In this document: piece after piece, positions 47,801 to 55,100 of the stretch
Layout: every line of letters begins with the position of its first letter
How positions within the stretch are numbered: position 1 is the first letter of the stretch
Source: Streptomyces celluloflavus
Lineage (GTDB): Bacteria; Actinomycetota; Actinomycetes; Streptomycetales; Streptomycetaceae
DNA: 64,000 bases
NCBI GenBank assembly: GCA_000720995.1
Contig: JOEL01000001.1
Span: 124,001 to 188,000 of the forward strand
Direction of reading: 5' to 3'
The notes under the pieces: model-generated
Told to the model about the DNA's origin: nothing
Databases searched by the model: none
What the model saw: the letters and a program-made list of their open reading frames with translations, nothing else
Made by a program: the position numbers and the translations under genes

Positions 47801-48042
47801 GCGCAGACCAGTTGCCACGAACGCGGCAGGCAGACCGCCACCGCCTGGCCCGGCCGCACACCGTGGCGGTGCAGGGACCGGGCGACGGCGGCGCCCGCGG
47901 CGTCGAGTGCGGCGTAGTCGAGACGCCGGTCGCCGTCGACGAGCGCGACGGCGGCCGGGGTGCGGCGGGCCCGGGTGTACAGGCTGTGGGCCAGGCCGGG
48001 GGCGGCGGAGCCGGCCGGTGCGGGCGATCCGGTGTCCATCAT
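38842..48042 (-). CDS. NRPS-3: hybrid NRPS-PKS, A-PCP-C-A-PCP-KS-KR-ACP-TE
   Basis: A 3066-residue megasynthase. A1 (about 25-500) has no C domain before it, so this chain starts here; my reading of its pocket is D-A-F-F-V-G-V-T-F, a branched aliphatic (Ile/Val) type. PCP1 GGDS is near 554. C (620-1060) has an intact HHIAVDG. A2 (1085-1560) reads D-V-Q-F-V-A-H-V-V, the proline code. PCP2 GASS is near 1616. KS (1665-2085) has Cys in AACASSL, HGTGT and GHLGAAAG. No AT follows, only a linker with post-AT-like FELADYDF. KR has GGTGGIG and SSMSALFGGVGQLDYAAAN. ACP GADS is near 2762. TE has GWSFG near 2901. The expected chain is aliphatic-Pro-(beta-hydroxy ketide). Malonyl must be loaded in trans. 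ATGA overlap with NRPS-2. Confidence 0.92.
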   Translation of the reverse strand: MMDTGSPAPAGSAAPGLAHSLYTRARRTPAAVALVDGDRRLDYAALDAAGAAVARSLHRHGVRPGQAVAVCLPRSWQLVCAMLGILRLGAVVVPLDAQSPPERRHHILADSASVALIHGEAAPDGLPDGVAPLAVSALLGTGPATDAAPPPPFAAPPVSFLFYTSGTTGRPKGVEVRDAGILRLARPGYLRLSPAARYAWLSNPAFDALSFEVWVPLLTGGRCVVLDDETVQTPHLLAAALRRERIDTLFITVALFNAVVDKVPDCFADAGQVLVGGEQLNARLIQRWYRDNAASTTQLHNVYGPTEATTFALCHPVPRDFDAAVVPIGRALPGTEALLVADGDRPAEPGEVAELLLAGEALAAGYRNLPDETARRFVRLPWYDGGHGRYYRSGDLVRRDADGHIEYVGRADRQVKVRGFRIEPGELERQIVAHPAVQQAYVCTRRDAATGVNELLAYLVLRAELSFEDFGRHVAAGLPPYMRPHRVHLVEALPLNANGKVDRAALLGRADPPWRGTEVSGPAATGQQREVLELAGEVLGVAGLRPGDRWLAHGGDSLKALRLRFEVRRRWGCELPQALVLQGDFAQLAAAVAAGRTVDGDGDGDGAPYPAPPAPAGACSAPATAEQQRLWLLQQRTPRSCAYNVGLAFRLRGAVDTAALRGALRRLVARHPALRTAFAATPEGLRQTVAEPYDPWTEPGPAPDGDGWRAVAHRLFATPFDLARPRLLDACWLAQDDGGVLLLHLHHIAVDGWSLNVLFHELSADYAAASRADGGGEREATGGEEASAAAGAPVPTPLDFAVWQADWFRHPAYLSQRAALRAHYDGLDEAAEPLRPIRAGARAEGRLLRTSVDADRRADLDRLGAELGLTRFQLLLSVFAWSLYGVTGRTEPRIAGPVANRPVQEFEGSVGMFANTVLLPLTAAPHEELRTQLTRQGAGLRAVLDRQDVALADVLADREFPADGPPFDFLFVLENTDFTALALPGCDSRPEWLAPSEAKCPLTLSVVERAAGFDCLWEYADGHFDPAEVAALADLFRQGLDKLADGTETTLAELVAPYRRTLPEPGRGPAAEPAFATVAEGFARQVRRMPDAPALVTADGRSLSYAALDAHAAALAAELQDRYPLPPADDRPRCVALHFPPSVEHVVALLALARLNLTIVPLDPAYPPALLRQILDQVAPLCVLLPPGDPAALDAIAADGLPRHVVTLSTAPAPALPPHTGRRSLYTLFTSGSTGTPKGVQVPDRTLCNLLHWQRESGGLAADAVTLQFAPLSFDVSFQEIFGTLCGGGRLHLVRPGLRQDAPALLEHLETAGIERVFMPYVALQLLAEHGVHLGRHPSRLREVVTAGEQLLCTDAIRRWFGKLPGARLFNHYGPTETHVVSALRLDGDPAHWPDRPAIGRPVANAWLRVVDEAGQAVPPDCAGELLIGGPMAAPCYLGDAALDDARFVELTGLGRFYRSGDRARFDRRGLLHYLGRDDQQIKLSGHRLELGQVEAALLRHPGIVNAVVVLDGEHLVGCLQCRAAAPTPEELADHLAPLLPPHVRIARFRRLTALPRTPSGKLDRRRALRAPGEELRPRATAAPVLSDREAQLTELFEAVIGKPIGPEQRFFDAGASSLGLMRFHLRCTAELGLPLTIPDLFEHVTVRRLARFLEGRPAVRRDAAPVAAADEPVAVIGMAVRLPGARDLAAFWDLVRTGGRGIEHFDAAGGLVGARSQMAGLLAFDPEHFGISRQEARLMDPQQRHLLMSCVEALAHAGIADPAGRRVGLVAGCGENTYFQTMLREADPAQLPDGFQLALHHDKDFLATKPAYHLGLSGPALTVQAACASSLAAVHIAAGLLRQGDAEVMLAGGVLVDTLLTDGYRYRPQHIFSKDGHCRPFSDDASGTIGASGVGVVVLKPLRLARRDGDTVYAVITGSALNNDGADKLSYSAPSLAGQREVIRTALRRSGRGAADLGYVEAHGTGTQLGDPVEVGALRQAYGLTESGRCALASVKSQLGHLGAAAGVIGLVRATLAVHHGLIPPNVDFHRLNPQLGPDPAPFYIPTKARPWPAGRPRVAAVSSFGIGGTNAHLVLEAGEPAAPPGAVPCLVLSSSSAAGLRADAARVADYLAARPEAYGHVLRHLQAGRPPRRWRLAAVCADAAEAVAWLRTAAGAEVAPSEASCRAADHPARELADAWLAGRTIHWPAGPAQAPWDFPPPAFELADYDFARAAPATGPAAPGAEARLPEADWLHQPHWTRLRRAATKTTSRAPGLVVLMSATPSAPSAWRPFEAAGRRVVRVSAAASFARLADGGFQVDPADPASLRQLLDALPDAGRAGIDWLHALPLAVDGAVDEETLARARWACLDTPAALLQAVAALPDAPPLRTWWLSHRAQPVEGTVERPELGLLAGVCEVAPQECAVEGHWLDLPGDDPAGWAPELSAVLAEDAAALPRRLALRQGYWWQPTLLPVAAPAPAAPTALPAARGVHLILGGTGGIGSGIAAWLLARTDCRVILLARRPELPAGLAPWADRVTLCEADLAEEAPAAILARLDRHTHRIDGVVHAAGVAAGGLIARRDAAALRQTTAAKLHGALLVEQVVARHRPDFAVYCSSMSALFGGVGQLDYAAANGLLDGFARHRADAAETTVRLGIDWDIWREAGMARHALPTDARHRAHLAVGLDVAEGQRLFARALHLQLPQLLVSTTALEQARGFYAAPSPSPATSTAPTAAVPTSATVNPVDAATAPAAERLAERLCHWLGLDHLDPAASLYDLGADSLTLLDLIDEVKRHFGVDLELSRLSHRVSLTEVLARLAEALPDGPPGADPVAPEVWQEGHGHDLLCLVHPVGGDIQAYRSLVSALDPRLTVCLIADPALHQPDLPAWPLADRARRYHAALQARFPRETWRWRLAGWSFGAWVAVAMAAEAEAAGRPADGLYLLDPPPPGAGRHFRAYDEAQLEAVFAHELGQGGTGAPVGREARAYAERLARCCRANLASMARYEPPRLTETPGHLWLASRPVAGLPAPVSPAEQQRLWQARLPRPAGRYRLDTTHYDIVRPPHVQAVAEAINAALPPVPGTR
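46224..46247. repeat. Hexanucleotide repeat (4 copies) in the PCP1-C linker of NRPS-3
   Basis: CACCGT repeats four times in frame and encodes alternating Asp-Gly in the linker between PCP1 and the C domain. Copy number may vary without harm because it lies in a flexible linker. Confidence 0.8.
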
Positions 48043-51000
48043 GACTCCTGCGCCAGGGCCGCCCCGGTCCGCCGGGCGGCGGACGGCAGCGGACGGGATA
48101 CCGGGAAGCGGGCGAGTTCGGAACTGATCAGCGCGGCCACCCGGCGCACCTCGGCGGTCTCCAGCATTTCCCAGTGGTCGCAGGGCACCTGCTCCACCAG
48201 GAGCTCCGCGTCCGCGCGGCGCCGCCAGAAGGCGCGCACCGCCCGCAGATGGTCGGTGTCCGGCCCGTCCCCGACGGCCTGGAGCAGCACCAGCCGGGCC
48301 GATGACGACGGCGCCGGATAGTCGCGCATGGTCAGCCGGTTGTGGTTGTAGATGTGGAAGTACTGGTCGATCTGCTGGTCGTCGATACCGGGATACATGC
48401 CGTTGAACTTGACGAGCTTCTCCCGGAACTCGGCCATCTCCACCGGTTCGATCAGGGCCCGCTGCGCCGGGTCGTCGGTGCCCTGGGTGTCGAGCAGCAC
48501 CACGCTCAGCTCGGTGTGGCCGGCCGACGCCAGCCGGCGCCCCATCTCATGGGCGATCAGGCCGCCGTAGGAGAGCCCGGTGAGGACCAGCGGCCCGTCG
48601 AGCAGCGGCTCGATGAGCCGCAGATACGCCTCGGCCATGGCCTCGACCGTGGGCAGGGACGTCTCGCCGGGGTTCACCCCGGGCGACTGGATGCCGTAGA
48701 CGCCGTACTCCTCCGGCAGCGCCTTGGCCAGTGACAGATAGCAGAAGGCGGTGCCGCCGGCCGGGTGGACGCACACCACCCGCCGCCGGCCCTCGCCCGC
48801 CCGGAACTCGATCAGATTGCCGGGGGGCCGGCCCGAGGCGCCCTGCCGCAGCCGCCCGCCCAGCTCCTCGATGGTCGGGTGCAGCAGGATGTCGCGGATC
48901 GGCAGGGTCTCACCGAACGCCTCGCGGATGGCGTGGGACATCTTGATGGCCGAGATGGAGCTGCCGCCGATGTCGAAGAAGCTGTCGCGGATGCCGATGT
49001 CGGGTTGCAGCAGCAGCCGCTGCCATATCTGATAGAGCGTCAACTCGATGTGGTCGCGCGGACTGGCCAGATTGACCTGGACGGACCCGCCCTCCCGCGC
49101 CCGCAGCAGCAGCGCCGCCCGGTCGAGTTTGCCGTTCGCGGTCCGCGGCAGGTGCGGCAGCTCCACGAAGAGCGCCGGGATCATATAGCCCGGCAGCCGC
49201 TGCGAGAGCGCGGTGCGCCAGGCGCCCGGCGGCAGCGGCGGCGCCGCGCCCCGGCCGACGCCGGCCACCAGCCGCGGCTCACCGGCCGCGTCGTGGTCGA
49301 CCAGTACCGCCGCTTCCCGCACCCCGGGCTCGTCGAGCAGCGCCGCCTCGATCTCGCCCAGTTCGATACGGAAGCCGCGCAGCTTGACCTGGTGGTCGCG
49401 GCGGCCGAGGTACTCGGCATCGCCGTCGGGCAGCCAGCGGGCCAGGTCGCCGGTGCGGTACATCCGCGCCCCGTCGACGAAGGGATCGGGCAGGAAGCGC
49501 TCGGCGGTCGGGCCGGGACGCCCCAGATAGCCGCGGGCGAGTCCGGCGCCGCCCAGATAGATCTCGCCGGCCACCCCGACCGGTACCGGTTCGAGCCGCT
49601 CGTCGAGCAGGTAGAGGCGGGTGTTGGCCAGCGGCCGGCCGATCGGGCACTGCCGCGCCAGCGGCCGCGGGTCGGGATAGCCGGTGCTGTAGACCGTGGT
49701 CTCGGTCGGCCCGTAGCCGTTGAGGACGCGCAGGCCCGGGAGTAGTTGGCGGATGCGGTGCAGGCCCTCCTCGGGCAGCGGCTCCACCCCCACCAGCAGC
49801 TGGCGCAGCGCCAGCCCGGCCAGGCGCGCCGCGGGCGCTTCGTCGATCCACTTGACGAAGGCCGGCGGCAGATACGCCTGCGCGATGCGGTGGGTGCGCA
49901 GCCAGTCCATCAACGCCTCGGGATCGGCGCGGAGTTCCTCCGGCACCAGGTGCAGTACGCCGCCGCTGGTGAGCGGCAGCAGGATCTCCTGCACCGACAC
50001 GTCGAAGCCGATGCTCGACCACAGCGCCGCCGCCTCACCGGGTACCGCGCCGAACTCCGTCAGCCAGTGGTCGAACAGGTTGGCCACGCTGCCGTGCGTC
50101 ACCGCCACGCCCTTGGGTCGGCCGGTCGAGCCCGAGGTGTAGATCACGTAGGCCAGACCGGCCGGGTGGCACGCGATGGCGGGCGCGTCGTCGCACCGTC
50201 CCTCGGCCTCGACCGCGACGAGCGAGTGCCGGCCGGGCGGCGGCGCGGCGGCCTCGCTCAGCACCAGGGCCGGTCCGGCGTCCGCGACCATGCCCGCCAG
50301 CCGTTCCGCGGGCAGGGCGGGGTCGAGCGGCAGATAGGCGGCACCGGCCTTGAGGATGCCCAGGATGCCCACCACCAGCTCCGCCGAGCGGCCCGCGTGC
50401 AGGCCCACCACCTGGTCGCGGCGGACCCCGCGGGCGACCAGGGCCTGCGCCAGCCGGTTGGCGCGCCGGTCCAGCGTGGCGTAGTCCAGCCGGTCGTCGC
50501 CGCAGGCCAGCGCCAACTGGCCGGGACGCGCGCGCACTTGGGCCGCGAAGCGCTCGGCCAGACCGGCCGGCGCGGTGCCGTCCCGTCCGGTGGCGTTCCA
50601 GTCGTGGAGCTGGCGCTGCCGTTCGGCCGGGCCGAGCAGCCGCAGGGCGCCGACCGGCCGCGCCGGTCCGGCCGCCACCTGCTCCAGGAGCCGTACGTAG
50701 TGGCCGGCCATCCGGGCGACGGTCGCGGCGTCGAACAGATCGGTGTTGTACTCGAAGGAGAGCTCCAGCCCGTCCGCGTCCTCGGACACCTCGACCGCGA
50801 GGTCGAACTTGGCGGCCCCGGCGTGGGTCGGCAGCGGCTGCATGGTCAGGCCCGGCAGTTCCAGCCGGCCGCGCGGCATGTTCTGCAGCACCAGCATCAC
50901 CTGGAAGAGCGGTGAATGGCTGGTGTGCCGCTCCGGCCGGAGCGCCTCGACCAGCTGGTCGAAGGGCGGGTCCGGGTGGGCGTAGGCGTCCAGGACGTGG

Positions 51001-52157
51001 TCGCGCACCTGCGCCAGCAGCGCCTCGAAGGACTGCTCCGGGTCGAGGTGCTGACGGATGACCAGGGTGTTGACGAAATGCCCGATCAGATCCTCGGCCT
51101 CGCGGTGACCGCGGTTGGCGAAGGGCGTGCCGACGCAGATGTCGTCCTGGCCGCTGTAGCGCCACAGCAGCACCGACAGCGTCGCCATCAGCGTCATGAA
51201 CAGCGTCGCCCGGCCCGCCTGGCCCGCCGTGTGCAGCCCGCGGGTGACCTCCGCGCCGACCGTCACGGCGTGGCGCTGTCCCCGGTAGCGCTGCACCGCG
51301 GGGCGCGGCCGGTCGGTGGGCAGGGCCAGCAGGGTGGGCGCACCGGCGAGCCGGCCGGTCCAGTGGTCGAGCTGGCGCGCCAGTGCCTCCTCGTCCAGCT
51401 GCCGCCGCTGCCAGAGCGCGTAGTCGGGGTACTGGACGGACGGCTCGGCCAGCGGCGAGGGCAGCTCCCGCGCGTAGGCGCCGTAGAGCGCGCCGATCTC
51501 CCGCACCAGGATGCCGATCGACCAGCCGTCGGCCACGATGTGGTGGACGTTGAGCAGCAGGCGGTGCTCGTCGGCGGCCAGTCTGAGGAGGCGGCCGCGG
51601 AAGAGCGGCCCGGCGCTCAGGTCGAACGGCACCCGGGCGTCGGCCTCGGTCTCCCGCCGGGCCCGCGCCGGCCGCTCGGCCGCCGGCAGCGCGCCGAGGT
51701 CGGTGACCGGCAACGCGACCGGTCCGGCGGGCCGTACGCGCTGCCACGGTTCGCCGTCGACGCTGCCGAAGACGGTACGCAGCGCCTCATGACGGCGCGT
51801 CAGTTCGGTGAGGGCGCGCGTCAGCGCCGCCACGTCGAGGGCGCCCTTGATGTCGATGGCGGCCGGATTGTTGTAGAAGGGATTGCCCGGCGCCAACTGG
51901 TCCAGGACCCACAGCTGACGCTGGGCGAAGGACAGCGGCAGCGCAGCCGCCGGGTCCGGCCGGCGGACCAGGGTCCCGTCCGCGTCGCCGTCCTGGCCGG
52001 TCAGGATGGCGATCAGCTGGCGCTTGTGGTGCTTGAGCGCCGCCAGCAGCTCGGGGGTGAGGAAGCCGCGCGGCGCCTTGCAGCGCAGCGTGTCGCCGTC
52101 GACGACCAGGGTGATGGCGTGCCGGTTGAAGAGATCCAGCAGTGCGTAGGCGTTCAA
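48039..52157 (-). CDS. NRPS-2: docking domain-C-A-PCP-TE
   Basis: A 1372-residue module. The N-terminus (NAYALLDLFNRHAITLV then LKHHKRQLIAIL) is a TubC-type docking domain, which begins right at a TTG overlapping the NRPS-1 stop as TTGA; the longer frame upstream is discarded. C carries HHIVADG near residue 207. A reads D-V-Q-Y-L-G-G-V-Y, which I cannot assign to a substrate. PCP GGSS is near 1064. TE (about 1110-1350) has VCVHPAGGTAFCY and nucleophile GLSYGG. It takes the chain from the oxidase-ended NRPS-1 and releases it or passes it on. A second TE ends NRPS-3, so this TE may esterify onto another intermediate rather than simply hydrolyse. Confidence 0.9.
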   Translation of the reverse strand: MNAYALLDLFNRHAITLVVDGDTLRCKAPRGFLTPELLAALKHHKRQLIAILTGQDGDADGTLVRRPDPAAALPLSFAQRQLWVLDQLAPGNPFYNNPAAIDIKGALDVAALTRALTELTRRHEALRTVFGSVDGEPWQRVRPAGPVALPVTDLGALPAAERPARARRETEADARVPFDLSAGPLFRGRLLRLAADEHRLLLNVHHIVADGWSIGILVREIGALYGAYARELPSPLAEPSVQYPDYALWQRRQLDEEALARQLDHWTGRLAGAPTLLALPTDRPRPAVQRYRGQRHAVTVGAEVTRGLHTAGQAGRATLFMTLMATLSVLLWRYSGQDDICVGTPFANRGHREAEDLIGHFVNTLVIRQHLDPEQSFEALLAQVRDHVLDAYAHPDPPFDQLVEALRPERHTSHSPLFQVMLVLQNMPRGRLELPGLTMQPLPTHAGAAKFDLAVEVSEDADGLELSFEYNTDLFDAATVARMAGHYVRLLEQVAAGPARPVGALRLLGPAERQRQLHDWNATGRDGTAPAGLAERFAAQVRARPGQLALACGDDRLDYATLDRRANRLAQALVARGVRRDQVVGLHAGRSAELVVGILGILKAGAAYLPLDPALPAERLAGMVADAGPALVLSEAAAPPPGRHSLVAVEAEGRCDDAPAIACHPAGLAYVIYTSGSTGRPKGVAVTHGSVANLFDHWLTEFGAVPGEAAALWSSIGFDVSVQEILLPLTSGGVLHLVPEELRADPEALMDWLRTHRIAQAYLPPAFVKWIDEAPAARLAGLALRQLLVGVEPLPEEGLHRIRQLLPGLRVLNGYGPTETTVYSTGYPDPRPLARQCPIGRPLANTRLYLLDERLEPVPVGVAGEIYLGGAGLARGYLGRPGPTAERFLPDPFVDGARMYRTGDLARWLPDGDAEYLGRRDHQVKLRGFRIELGEIEAALLDEPGVREAAVLVDHDAAGEPRLVAGVGRGAAPPLPPGAWRTALSQRLPGYMIPALFVELPHLPRTANGKLDRAALLLRAREGGSVQVNLASPRDHIELTLYQIWQRLLLQPDIGIRDSFFDIGGSSISAIKMSHAIREAFGETLPIRDILLHPTIEELGGRLRQGASGRPPGNLIEFRAGEGRRRVVCVHPAGGTAFCYLSLAKALPEEYGVYGIQSPGVNPGETSLPTVEAMAEAYLRLIEPLLDGPLVLTGLSYGGLIAHEMGRRLASAGHTELSVVLLDTQGTDDPAQRALIEPVEMAEFREKLVKFNGMYPGIDDQQIDQYFHIYNHNRLTMRDYPAPSSSARLVLLQAVGDGPDTDHLRAVRAFWRRRADAELLVEQVPCDHWEMLETAEVRRVAALISSELARFPVSRPLPSAARRTGAALAQES

Positions 52158-55100
52158 ATCTCGATGTCTTCCATCTCGTCCCGGCCGGAGGTGTGTGCGG
52201 CGTGCCCGGCCGGTGCGGCCGCGAACGCGTCCGGTCCGCCCGGCGGGCGGCGGCCGCCGACCATCGAATAGACCAGCCGGTGCGTGGGCCCCAGCTCCAG
52301 CAGCGGATCGAGCTGGGCGGTGTCGAGCGAGCCGATACCGCACAGGCCCAGCCCCTGCTCCGGCGCCGTCATGGTCAGCAACTGCCCCATGGCACCGGCC
52401 TCGATCTGGCAGAAGCCGAGGCTCCGGTCGCCGTAGAGCGGCTGGATCGCCGCCAGTTCGGCCACCAGGAACAGCGCGAACGCCGCCGCCTCGAACAGCG
52501 GCCGGTTGACGAAGTAGTCGTAGGCGTCGGGGCTCAGCGTGCGGCCCCGGCCCAGCGCCACCAGCCGGTGCCGGCCCGGGTCGTAGTAGTAGGCGCCGCC
52601 CGCCACCCCGGCCACCCGCCCCGGCTTGACGTAGAGATACGCCTGCACCGGATAGCTGCCGCCGGCGGAGCCGTAGAGATATTTGCGCCCGCCGTTCAGC
52701 TCGTACTGCGACAGACAGGCCAGCAGCCCGGCCAGCGCGGCGGCGTCGACGGGCTCGCCGCCGAACTGCCGCACCGAGCGGTAGTCGGCACAGCGGCGGG
52801 CGAAGGCCGGATCGGCGGGCGCCGGCAGGGCGAGGCCCGGTACGTCGTCGCCGAAGCTGCGGCCGCCGCGTCCGCGCGCCGTGAACTCCTTGCGGGCCGC
52901 CGGGTCGTCGAGCACAGCGCCGCTATCGGCCGCGCCGGCCGCGCCGCCCACGCCCGCCGCGGCACGCTGCGCCTGCGCGGCGATGTCCTGCTGCCGGACG
53001 TGCTCGCGGTACATGCCGAGCAGATCGGCCAGGGTCGGCTGCCGCATCAGCTGCGCCAGCCGCGGCCGGAAGCCCAGCTCACCGGCGAGCGCGTTGCCGA
53101 TGCGCACGATGTCGATCGAGGTGGCACCGAGGTGCAGCAGATTCGCGTGCGGTGCGATCTCCGCCCGGTCGAGAACCTTCTCGACGGTCGCGACCAGACG
53201 GCGCTCGGCCGGATCGTCGAGCACCGGCGCGGCCGCCTCCGGCCCTCCCGCCGGTGCGGCCTCCGGCGCCGGCTCGGGCAGCCGGCCCCGGTCGACCTTG
53301 CCGTTGGCCGACAGCGGCAGCGCATCGAGGAAGGTGAACGACGCGGGCACCATGTACGCCGGCAGCTTCCGCGACAGGTACCGGGCCAGCGCGGCGCCGT
53401 CGGCCTCCGCCTCACCCGTCACCACATAGGCGGCCAGCCGCTTGTCGCCCTGGGCCGCGCCCAGGAGGCGCAGTACGGCGCTCTCCACCGCCGGATGGGT
53501 TTCGAGCGTCGCCTCGATCTCGCCCAGCTCGACGCGGTAGCCGTGCACCTTGACCTGGCTGTCCTCCCGGCCGAGGAACTCGATGGTGCCGTCGGGCAGC
53601 AGCCGGCCCAGATCGCCCGTGCGGTAGAGCCGCTCGCCGGTCGCCGGGTGGCGTACGAAACCGGCCGCGGTGGCCGCCTCGTCGCGCCAGTAGCCCCGGG
53701 CGAGGCCGGCCCCGCCGATGTAGAGCTGGCCCGGCACCCAGGTCGGACGGGGGCGCAGCGCATCGTCGAGGACGTGGCACCGCTGGTGCCTGAGGGGTTT
53801 GCCGTAGGGGATGCTGTGCCAGGCCGGGTCCACTTCGCCGATCGGGTGGTGGATCGACCAGATCGATGCCTCGGTGGCGCCGCCCAGGCTGTCGATCCGC
53901 ACCGCGGGCAGCAGTCCGCGCAGCCGTCCCGGCAGCGTCAGGGGGATCCAGTCGCCCGACAGCATGGCCAGCCGCAGCGACGGCGGCAGCGGATGGCCGC
54001 CCTCGGCGTACTCGACCAGCATGCCCAGCAGCGCCGGCACCGAGTTCCAGACGCTGACGTCGTGGGCCCGCAGCAGTTCGAGCCAGTGGGCCGGGTCGCG
54101 GGCCGGTTCGGGCGCCACCGTCACCACCGCCGCACCGGCCGCGAGCGTGCCGAAGATGTCGTACACCGACAGGTCGAAGTGGAGCGCGGAGAGCGCCAGC
54201 ACCCGGTCGGCGGGTCCGACGGCGAAGCGCTCGTTGATGTCGAGCAGGGTGTTCACGGCGCCGCGGTGGTCGATCATCACGCCCTTGGGCGTGCCGGTGG
54301 AGCCCGAGGTGTAGATCACGTAGGCGAGATCGGTGCCGGACCGTGCGACCGGCTGCCAGGCCGGCCCGCCCTCCCCGCAGGCGGCCCGGTCGACCACCAG
54401 GCACTCGACGTCCCCGGGCAGTTCCGGCGCCGCCGGCCGGTCCGGCCCCACCAGGGCCAGCCGGGCCTCGGCCCGCTCCAGGAGATGCGCCACCCGCTCG
54501 GCCGGCAGCTCCGGATCGACCGGCAGATAGGCGCCGCCGGCGTAGAGGACGGCCAGAGTGCCGGCCACCTGCTCCCAGCCGCGGTCCATCAGCACCGCCA
54601 CCAGCTCACCGGGCCGCAGACCACGGGCCTGGAGACGGCCGGCCAGCCGCTGCACCGCGCGGCGCAGCATGCCGTAGCTCAGCCGCCGGTCGGGCGAGAG
54701 CACCGCGGGCGCCTCCGGCGTCTCCCGCGCCCGGCGGTCGAACAGCTCGTGCAGCAGGGGCTGCGCCGGCGGCTCCGGCAGGGCCGGTGCGAAGCGGGCG
54801 ACGGGCAGCAGCGCGTCCGGTGCGGCGTCCCAGGCTTCGGGCTCCGCGAGCCGGGTCAGCAGCGCGCAGTACGCGGTGAACATCTCGGCCACCATGCCCG
54901 CCGGGAACAGTTCGTCGATGCTGTCCCAGTTGAAGTGCAGCCGGCCCTCGGACTCCATGAGGGTGTGGTCGATCCACACCTGCGGGGTCTGGGTGATGCC
55001 GTGGACGGTCGTGCCGCCCAGCCCCGCCGCCAGCCCGCGGCCGTCCGCCTCGGGCGCCAGCTCGCTCAGCGTGCTGTTGAACACCACCGGCATGGCGGTC

